Assembly (NCBI GenBank): GCA_036835375.1 | Contig: DAITMB010000060.1 | Coordinates: forward strand, 1 to 30,365 | Source of the DNA: JANQTF01 sp036835375 | GTDB lineage: Bacteria; Bacteroidota; Bacteroidia; J057 | DNA: 30,365 nt | Direction: 5' to 3' | Shown here: positions 24,821 through 30,365 of the stretch, piece by piece | Layout: each line of letters begins with the position of its first letter | How positions within the stretch are numbered: the stretch's first letter is position 1 | Program-made: the position numbers and the translations under genes | The notes under the pieces: generated by a model | Told to the model about the DNA's origin: nothing | Database searches by the model: none | The model's input: only the letters and a program-made list of their open reading frames with translations

Positions 24821-26080
24821 TTAGGTCTTTTGCTTCTTTTTCCGAGCAGCTGGAAAAAGAATGTTATTCAAGATCAGCCGATACCCTGGTGAATTTGGGT
24901 GGAGGGTGAGATCTGTGGGATCTTCTCCCAGCACGTGACGATAGTCTTCCGGATCATGCCCTCCGTAGAAGGTCCACATTCCGCGACCGTGGTTGCCGTG
25001 AATGTAGCGCACTTCATCAAAGGCTTTCAACTCCCCCATGACGATGACACCTGGCTTGACGGTTTCCTTTCGAAAGGCCGTAGTTTGTCCCAAAAATCCT
25101 TTGATGGTGCGGGTGTGATTTTGGCAAAGCATTGTGGGAACGGGATCCCACTTGGCAGAAAACTCAAATAGGGTAAAATAATCCATGCTCATTGGCACCG
25201 ACCGCCGATAGTTGGCATCGATGGTTGAGAATTCATAGGTGCCTGGCTGGGGAAAGACGTGATATCCTTCAAAAGCGAGGGTGCTACTAAAGTTGAGTTT
25301 ATCATTCAAGTTGGGAGTTGTGCCATCACCATCGTATTCTTGGTGCACAATGTCCAAACCTTCAGCCGACAACGCAATGTCGTAGGTGTCTGTGGCAGAG
25401 CACATAGCAAAGAGGAATCCACCGTTTTCTAAATAATGCTTGATCTCTTTGACCACTTTCAGCTTCAATTCGGAAACTTTGGCATACCCAAATCGATTAG
25501 CTATGGCCATTTGCTGGGTGACTTCCGTCTTGACCCAAGACGCATTGGCATTTGAAGGGTGGTATTTGCCAAATTGCCCTGTGAAATCTTCGTGGTGTAG
25601 GTGGAGCCAATCGTATTCAGTAAGCTTTCCCAGCATCACTTCCTCGTCGTAGAGCACATCGTAGGGAATCTCAGCATATTCCAACGCAAGTGTCACTGCG
25701 TCATCCCAAGGCTGGGTGTAAGGGGGCGTGTAAACGGCAATTTTGGGCGCCTTCTCTAATAAAATCGCGTCCATGTTGACCGCTTCGGATGTCACATGGT
25801 CTAGAATTTGGGTGCTTTTGCTAAGTGAAATTTTTTCAAACGTGACCCCTCTCACCTGAAGTTCAGAGACCAGCGGCGCTTGCAGCCGAAACATGAAGCT
25901 TCCCCCTCGATAATTGAGCAGCCATTGCACATCGACTTCCTGCTCCAGTACCCAAAAAGCGATTCCGTAAGCCTTAAGATGCTCTGCTTGACTCTGGTCC
26001 ATCGGCACCAGTACATAGTCTTGAGCAGGGAGAAAGGACATTCCTGATAAGAGGAGCCAGGCGCAGAGCAAGGATTTCAT
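24821..26080 (-). CDS. Exported protein of unknown function, tandem paralogue A (often labelled 'asparagine synthetase B')
   Basis: 419 residues with a Sec signal (MKSLLCAWLLLSGMSFLPAQ). Similar Bacteroidota proteins are, from memory, often annotated 'asparagine synthetase B', but neither the N-terminal Cys2 glutaminase nor the ATP-pyrophosphatase SGGxDS motif of that enzyme is present, so the label looks wrong. Visible landmarks: LNYRGGSFMF (55-64), DYDWLHLHHEDFTGQ-like (156-169), YLENGGFLFAMCSATDTYDIAL (216-237) with C227 in a turn after a hydrophobic strand, and IHGNHGRGMWTFYGGHDPEDY (360-380). The strand-Cys-turn and later GGHD pair recall class I glutamine-amidotransferase/ThuA-like folds, but this is only inference. 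The C-terminus ARKKKQKT is lysine-rich and identical to that of the neighbouring paralogue. The two genes are 150 bp apart, same strand. Confidence 0.85.
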   Translation of the reverse strand: MKSLLCAWLLLSGMSFLPAQDYVLVPMDQSQAEHLKAYGIAFWVLEQEVDVQWLLNYRGGSFMFRLQAPLVSELQVRGVTFEKISLSKSTQILDHVTSEAVNMDAILLEKAPKIAVYTPPYTQPWDDAVTLALEYAEIPYDVLYDEEVMLGKLTEYDWLHLHHEDFTGQFGKYHPSNANASWVKTEVTQQMAIANRFGYAKVSELKLKVVKEIKHYLENGGFLFAMCSATDTYDIALSAEGLDIVHQEYDGDGTTPNLNDKLNFSSTLAFEGYHVFPQPGTYEFSTIDANYRRSVPMSMDYFTLFEFSAKWDPVPTMLCQNHTRTIKGFLGQTTAFRKETVKPGVIVMGELKAFDEVRYIHGNHGRGMWTFYGGHDPEDYRHVLGEDPTDLTLHPNSPGYRLILNNILFPAARKKKQKT

Positions 26081-26230
26081 AGGCTGTAGGATATAGGGGA
26101 AAAGACAAAATCAGGAATTTTTTCCAAAAAACCGTCACTTCAACCTTTTCCTACCATGGGATCGGAAGAAAAAGCCTACTAATTTTTTTCGAAAGCGATC
26201 TGGAATGACAGTTTCTAGTGCTGAGGGCTA

Positions 26231-27487
26231 CTAGGTCTTCTGCTTCTTTTTGCGAGCGGCTGGAAAAAGGACATTATTGAGAATGAGTCGATATCCCGGC
26301 GAATTGGGGTGAAGCGACAGATCTGTAGGATCTTCCCCCACAAAGTGTTGATAATCCTCGGGATCATGGCCGCCGTAATAGGTCCACATGCCCCTACCAT
26401 GGTTTCCATGAATGTATCGGACTTCATCGTGCGCCTTGAGGTCGCCCATCACCAAGACCTCTGGCTTGAGAAAATGGCGGTGGAAGGCAGTGGTCTGTCC
26501 AAAAAATCCCTTGACTGTGCGGGTATGATTTTGACATAGCATGGTAGGTACGGGATCCCATTTGGCCGAAAACTCAAACAAACTAAAGTAGTCCAATGCC
26601 TCACTCACATTTCGTCCAGTGGTCGCATCAATGTTGGAAAATTCGTAAACATAAGGATTACTGACAAGGGAAAAGTCCTTGAAAGCCAGCGTTTTGGAAA
26701 AGTCTAGCTTTGACTGCGCATTGGGGTCAGCACCATCGCCATCGAACATAGATTCGCAAATGTCCACCCCTTCTGCGGCCAGTGCAATATCGTAGCTGTC
26801 GGTGGCAGAACACATGGCAAATAAGAAGCCCCCGTTTTCGAGGTATCGCTTGATCTCTTTCGCCACGGCTAATTTCATCTGACTCACTTTCGCATACCCA
26901 AATTGCTTGGCTATCCCTTCCTGTGTACGCACCTCTTCCTGATACCACTGATGATTCCGATAGTTGGCATAAAATCGACCATACTGCCCGGTAAAGTCTT
27001 CATGGTGAAGGTGAAGCCAGTCGTAATCAACCAACTTGCCTTCCAGCACTTCGGGGTCATAAACAATGTCGTAAGGAATCTCAGCGAAGGTCATCACCAA
27101 GGTTACGGCATCGTCCCAAGGCTGCTTATTTTTAGGCGAATAGACTGCTACTTTGGGCGCTTTCTCTAGCTTGACAGCATCCATGTTGACGCTTTCAGAA
27201 GTGACATAGGCCAAAATTTCTGTCGATCGACCATCCGAAATCCGCTCATAAGACACCCCGCGAATCTGCATTTCTTGCTCGAAAGTCGGCGTGTGTTTGA
27301 ACATGAAGCTGCCTCCTCGATAGTTGAGCAGCCATTCTACATTCACGTCGAAGGTCAAAATCCAATAGGCAATGCCATAAGATTTGAGGTGGTTTGACTG
27401 GGAGTTGTCCATCGGGACAAGCAAGTAATCTGCTTTCAGGGCGAGCGGGGTGAGCGCCAAGAGACACACCGTTATCCAAGTCTTCAT
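26231..27487 (-). CDS. Exported protein of unknown function, tandem paralogue B
   Basis: 418 residues from ATG 27487; a TTG at 27508 also opens the frame, but MKTWITVCLLALTPLALKADY is a complete signal peptide. It aligns with the neighbouring gene along its full length without large gaps, by eye well over half identical and nearly identical in the last 100 residues, including YIHGNHGRGMWTYYGGHD and LHPNSPGYRLILNN. The GGFLFAMCSATDSYDIAL motif and the Lys-rich tail are kept, so both copies look functional. The most divergent part is the stretch FTGQYGRFYANYRNHQWYQE and the DGDGADPNAQSKLDF loop, which may set substrate or partner differences. Function unknown; see the paralogue entry for why the synthetase label is doubtful. 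A possible promoter lies about 70 bp upstream. Confidence 0.85.
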   Translation of the reverse strand: MKTWITVCLLALTPLALKADYLLVPMDNSQSNHLKSYGIAYWILTFDVNVEWLLNYRGGSFMFKHTPTFEQEMQIRGVSYERISDGRSTEILAYVTSESVNMDAVKLEKAPKVAVYSPKNKQPWDDAVTLVMTFAEIPYDIVYDPEVLEGKLVDYDWLHLHHEDFTGQYGRFYANYRNHQWYQEEVRTQEGIAKQFGYAKVSQMKLAVAKEIKRYLENGGFLFAMCSATDSYDIALAAEGVDICESMFDGDGADPNAQSKLDFSKTLAFKDFSLVSNPYVYEFSNIDATTGRNVSEALDYFSLFEFSAKWDPVPTMLCQNHTRTVKGFFGQTTAFHRHFLKPEVLVMGDLKAHDEVRYIHGNHGRGMWTYYGGHDPEDYQHFVGEDPTDLSLHPNSPGYRLILNNVLFPAARKKKQKT

Positions 27488-27919
27488 GCAATGACTGATA
27501 TGTTTCAAGTGAAGTGAAATTGATTCTTGATTAAGAAAGCGGCAGCGCAGTTATCTTCAAAAGTACCAGACAAATCTTCCACAAGAGAGATTTCTTAGGA
27601 CCCCCTCCTCATAAGTTTACCAAAGCAGTAATTTAGACTTATCCGGGGGAAGATGCGACCTTTTCTTCCAAGAACTATCTTACGGCGAATCCCAGAAAAT
27701 GTAGGATATTGTCCAAAAATAGAAACGTCACACTCCTTGAATCGTTGTCCGGGTCCATTGACGATTCGTGGGAGCGCCAAAATCCGGTGACCAGTTCAGG
27801 CCATGCTTTGGATGAATTGATCAATGAAGCCCTCCTATTCAAGTTTTTGATGTTCAAATAATTGTACCATTTTCCTCCCGTTTCGCTTCAACGACCAACG
27901 ATCAACCAGCATACGACGC
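27488..27919. other. Divergent intergenic region, 432 bp
   Basis: It lies between paralogue B (minus) and the ABC permease (plus). Open frames of about 60 codons on the minus strand have no coding character. A possible promoter for paralogue B is near 27558-27584, and a second minus-strand box TATTTTTG (27721-27714) lacks a -33 TTG. I found no consensus box for the permease gene and no hairpin of note. Confidence 0.5.
27558..27584 (-). promoter_or_regulatory. Possible promoter of the tandem paralogue pair
   Basis: On the minus strand TACTTTTG (27565-27558) matches TAnnTTTG; a TTG at 27584-27582 lies 16 bp upstream, one short of the usual 17-23 spacer. The leader to ATG 27487 would be about 65 nt. 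Confidence 0.3.
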
Positions 27920-29182
27920 ATGAATCTGTTACAGCGCATACTTGAATCGCTTCGCTTTGCCTGGGTCGCTATTCGCAGCAATCGACAGCGGTCCCTGCTC
28001 ACCATGATGGGCGTGGGAACAGGAATATTTGCCATCACCGGAATTCTGACGGTGGTCAATTCGCTCGAATCCTCTATCACTTCCAGCCTGGCTTCTCTGG
28101 GCAATACCGTATTCTTTGTTCACAACTGGCCCTGGGCGGAGAACAATCAAGACTGGTACAAATTTGTGAACCGGCCCAAGGTGTCGTATCGAGATTACTT
28201 AAAACTGCGCGAGGGCCTCATTGATGTAGATGCCGTCGCATTTTCAACAACTGCTGTACAGCAAGTGGCTCAGGCTTATGGCAACAGTGCCTCCGGAGTA
28301 GAAGTGAATGGGATCACGGAGGAACTTCTTCGCATCGGAGAATGGGACTTGAGAGAAGGCCGAACAATTTCTGAATTAGAATTTTTCCGTGGAACACCTG
28401 TGGCCATCATTGGCACAAATGTCGCAGAAAGCCTTTTCCCAGGTCGCCGCGCGATGGGGCAATACCTCCGGGTAGGCAGCAAGCGACTGCTTGTCATCGG
28501 TGTGCTCAGCAAAAAAGGGCAAGGACTTCTGGCATTTGGCGCAAGCGACGATGACAAGATCTACGTGTCGTACAAGCAGTTTCTCACCATGTATGATCCC
28601 GACAATCGCAGCATAGATCGCGTGCTGATTGTCAAGGCTGCGAATCACGAGGTGCTTCCAAGGGTGGAGCAGGAGAGCATCGGATTAATTCGCCAAGCTC
28701 GTGGGCTCAGTCCTCGCGCCGAAAACAACTTTTCGATCAACAAGCAAGAAGCGCTCATGAAGCAGTTTGACAAGCTGTTCGGTTACCTGCGCGTGGGAGG
28801 GGTGGTGATTTCGATTTTTTCTATCCTCATCGGTGGATTTAGCATCGGTAACATCATGTATATCTCTGTCAAAGAACGCACGAATGAGATTGGCGTGCAG
28901 AAAGCCCTCGGGGCCACGAAAGGCTTTATTTTGTCTCAGTTCGTCGTAGAGGCTTTGACGATCTGCCTACTCGGAGGATTGCTGGGAATTTTCGTGGTGT
29001 TTTTGGTGGGAGCGCTCGCACAGGGCGCATTAAATTCCGTTGATCTAGCCCTTTCGGTACAATTTGCCCCCTCAGACTTGCTCACGGGCCTTGGGCTTTC
29101 GGCCATGATAGGCCTCGTAGCCGGTACGGTGCCTGCCATCATGGCTGCTAGACTCGACCCTGTCGAAGCAATCAGGATGTAA
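27920..29182 (+). CDS. MacB/FtsX-type ABC transporter permease
   Basis: 420 residues from ATG 27920. The MacB_PCD plus FtsX layout is complete: N-terminal helix after LRFAWVAIRSNRQRSLLTMMGVGTGIFAITGILTVVNSL (one membrane pass about 25-47), a periplasmic domain (about 50-285), then three helices: VGGVVISIFSILIGGFSIGNIMYISV, FILSQFVVEALTICLLGGLLGIFVVFLVGALA and LGLSAMIGLVAGTVPAIMAARL. The typical cytosolic KERTNEIGVQKALGAT loop and the closing AARLDPVEAIRM are present. Such proteins are mechanotransmitters that work with an ATPase of the LolD/MacB type. No ATPase or HlyD-like adaptor gene is adjacent in the window, so the partner must be encoded elsewhere or upstream pairing is lost. Confidence 0.94.
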   Translation: MNLLQRILESLRFAWVAIRSNRQRSLLTMMGVGTGIFAITGILTVVNSLESSITSSLASLGNTVFFVHNWPWAENNQDWYKFVNRPKVSYRDYLKLREGLIDVDAVAFSTTAVQQVAQAYGNSASGVEVNGITEELLRIGEWDLREGRTISELEFFRGTPVAIIGTNVAESLFPGRRAMGQYLRVGSKRLLVIGVLSKKGQGLLAFGASDDDKIYVSYKQFLTMYDPDNRSIDRVLIVKAANHEVLPRVEQESIGLIRQARGLSPRAENNFSINKQEALMKQFDKLFGYLRVGGVVISIFSILIGGFSIGNIMYISVKERTNEIGVQKALGATKGFILSQFVVEALTICLLGGLLGIFVVFLVGALAQGALNSVDLALSVQFAPSDLLTGLGLSAMIGLVAGTVPAIMAARLDPVEAIRM

Positions 29183-29188
29183 GCTATG

Positions 29189-29213
29189 GGGAGAGACGTG
29201 TCGCCTCTTTTTC
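29189..29213 (+). terminator. Weak terminator candidate after the ABC permease gene
   Basis: A short imperfect GAG...CTC stem (about 29191-29207) is followed by a run of five T (29208-29212) soon after the permease stop. The stem has an internal loop, so the call is weak. Confidence 0.25.
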
Positions 29214-29277
29214 TAGCAAACGCCATGTGGCATCTGGTGCGGCTGGGTTTTCCAGAAGAACTTTTAAAGCATTTTAT

Positions 29278-29290
29278 GTATGTTTCATAC
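29278..29290. repeat. Short inverted repeat upstream of the sugar isomerase gene
   Basis: GTATG-TTT-CATAC, perfect 5-bp arms, 69 bp before ATG 29359. It overlaps TATGTTTC (29280-29287), one base off the -7 consensus, so it could mark a regulated promoter, but a leader of about 65 nt and short arms leave this unproven. Confidence 0.3.
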
Positions 29291-29358
29291 GGTTGTGATA
29301 TGAATGCTAGGCTAACCCCTTACAGGCCATTTTTCTCAAGACTGCTAACTATCTCGCA

Positions 29359-30312
29359 ATGAAAAGAAGACATTTTTTACAACAATCGGCCCTTTTGGCT
29401 GGGGCCGGCTTGCTCTCTGTGGACGCTTTGTTTGGTCAATCTCGCCCCATGAAGAAGATTGGTATCCAGTTGTTTTCTCTGCCCAAAATGCTGTCGGAGG
29501 ACTTTCGCGGCACCTTGGCCATGCTTTCGGACATGGGCTACGAGGAAGTAGAACTGTTTGGGCCTTATCCTTTCAGCGATCCTGCAAGCATTGAACAGTG
29601 GCAGGGGATGTCCTCGATGCTCGGATTTAGCGGTAGTGGATACTTTGGCCAAACGGCCTCACAAATACAATCGATCTTAGCTGAATATGGCCTGAGCAGT
29701 CCCTCTGTCCATTCTGATTTGGTGACACTTGAGACCCGAATGGATCAGTTCGGAGAAGCCGCTGCGGTCTTGGGATTCGAATACGTGGTCCTGCCAGCCA
29801 TCCCAGATCAAGAGCGAAAAAACCTAGATGCTTACCGGCAAATGGCCGATCGATTCAATGCCATTGGTGAAAAAGCCAAGGCGGCTGGAATCAAATTTGC
29901 CTATCACAATCATGGATATGGGTTGCAGGAAGTGGCAGGTCAGATTCCATTTGAGGTGCTCATTGATGGGACTGATCCTGAATTGGTGTTTCTGGAGATG
30001 GACGTTTTCTGGACCAAAGCTAGTGGTGCAGATCCCATCGCCTACCTGAAAAAATACCCCAAACGCTATCATTTGCTTCACCTCAAAGACATGAAGGAGG
30101 ACAAACGCTTCTCTGGCGATGGGAGTGATGCTACACAGTGGTTTGAGCTATTTCCTTATATGACCACCGCTGGAGAAGGAGTCATGGATCTGGATGGTAT
30201 CATTGAGGCAGCCAAAAAAACGTCGGTCAAGCACTATTTTGTGGAACAAGACCTCGTGGCAGATCCCAAGACAGCCCTTCGCGGTAGCTACGATTATCTC
30301 GCCTCTTTGTAG
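29359..30312 (+). CDS. Tat-exported sugar phosphate isomerase/epimerase-like TIM barrel protein
   Basis: 317 residues. The N-terminus MKRRHFLQQSALLAGAGLLS is a twin-arginine signal (RR-x-F-L), cleaved near LFGQ, so the protein should be exported folded, usually with its metal cofactor already bound. The mature part is the xylose-isomerase-like/AP-endonuclease-2 TIM barrel (COG1082 type): KKIGIQLFSLPKMLSEDF, YEEVELFGPYPF, FEYVVLPAIPDQE, IKFAYHNHGYGLQEV with the metal-site HNH, VFLEMDVFWTKASGADPIAYLKK with a metal-site Asp, KRYHLLHLKDM and KHYFVEQD. All expected acidic and histidine ligands are there. Such exported isomerases are common in Bacteroidota beside sugar-degradation genes, but no glycoside gene is in view. 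The TAG stop shares its G with an eight-G run. Confidence 0.93.
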   Translation: MKRRHFLQQSALLAGAGLLSVDALFGQSRPMKKIGIQLFSLPKMLSEDFRGTLAMLSDMGYEEVELFGPYPFSDPASIEQWQGMSSMLGFSGSGYFGQTASQIQSILAEYGLSSPSVHSDLVTLETRMDQFGEAAAVLGFEYVVLPAIPDQERKNLDAYRQMADRFNAIGEKAKAAGIKFAYHNHGYGLQEVAGQIPFEVLIDGTDPELVFLEMDVFWTKASGADPIAYLKKYPKRYHLLHLKDMKEDKRFSGDGSDATQWFELFPYMTTAGEGVMDLDGIIEAAKKTSVKHYFVEQDLVADPKTALRGSYDYLASL

Positions 30313-30365
30313 GGGGGGGTGGGAGAGTTGGAGAGTTGGGAGTTGGAGAGTTGAGAGTTGGGAGA
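30312..30365. repeat. Poly-G run and imperfect GAGAGTTG tandem repeat, continuing past the window
   Basis: Eight G (30312-30319, the first being the last base of the TAG stop) are followed by T and then by five or more units of 7-8 bp built on GAGAGTTG / GGAGTTG up to the last base. The strand is G-rich with almost no C. It lies just after a gene and before unknown sequence; its full length cannot be seen. Confidence 0.8.

Noticed and set aside
24821..27487. Asparagine synthetase B as the function of the tandem paralogues
   Set aside because: There is no N-terminal Cys2 glutaminase domain and no SGGxDS ATP-binding motif; a signal peptide is present instead.
1..30365. Prophage, integron, insertion sequence or CRISPR array
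   Set aside because: No integrase, transposase, phage structural gene, cas gene or regularly spaced repeat was found; gene content and base composition look even throughout.

Overview
This window looks like a chromosomal segment of a free-living member of the Bacteroidota, possibly near Saprospiria/Lewinellaceae; the class-level placement is a guess. The evidence is two secreted peptidases with T9SS (gliding/secretion) type A C-terminal sorting domains, a GEVED-domain protein, a lipoprotein-type TamA homologue (TamL), the PdeM nuclease, a GNAT-nitrilase fusion, the lack of Shine-Dalgarno sequences, and several matches to the Bacteroidota promoter form TTG-N(17-23)-TAnnTTTG. G+C is close to 50% by eye. 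I see no rRNA, tRNA, CRISPR array, integrase, transposase or insertion sequence.

Layout. 1-1914 (+): the tail of a polytopic membrane protein overlapping a family 2 glycosyltransferase. 1938-5408 (-): a DUF2279 protein, then a translationally coupled pair (PspC-zinc ribbon and M48-like-zinc ribbon), then a solute-binding-like protein without a signal peptide. 5710-6528 (+): a secreted dienelactone hydrolase-like enzyme. 6586-10731 (-): dprA and a large S53-like/S8 T9SS peptidase. 11193-11960 (+): a probable outer-membrane beta-barrel protein. 11989-13479 (-): an AEC-type transporter and a small four-helix membrane protein. 13647-14312 (+): PdeM. 14341-17909 (-): a membrane-anchored NACHT/STAND-like, LRR-like protein whose stop codon overlaps the start of a GNAT-nitrilase fusion. 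17977-18723 (-): a TrmH-family RNA methyltransferase, divergent from tamL (18722-21244, +); their start codons share one CATG. 21421-24804 (+): a subtilisin with FN3/GEVED repeats and a T9SS tail. 24821-27487 (-): two tandem paralogues of a secreted protein of unknown function. 27920-29182 (+): a MacB/FtsX-type ABC permease. 29359-30312 (+): a Tat-exported sugar isomerase/epimerase-like TIM barrel, followed by a short G-rich tandem repeat running off the window.

Most genes are envelope, secretion or housekeeping functions. The best candidates for undescribed biology are (i) the NLR-like protein coupled to the GNAT-nitrilase, (ii) the PspC/M48 pair with matching C-terminal zinc ribbons, where the M48 motif reads RExxH instead of HExxH, and (iii) the duplicated secreted proteins with a possible glutamine-amidotransferase-like cysteine. 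The regulatory DNA also holds a pair of near-identical palindromes 21 bp apart upstream of dprA, and a 17-bp palindrome overlapping the predicted -7 box of the beta-barrel gene.

All functional calls come from reading motifs by eye; no database search was run.
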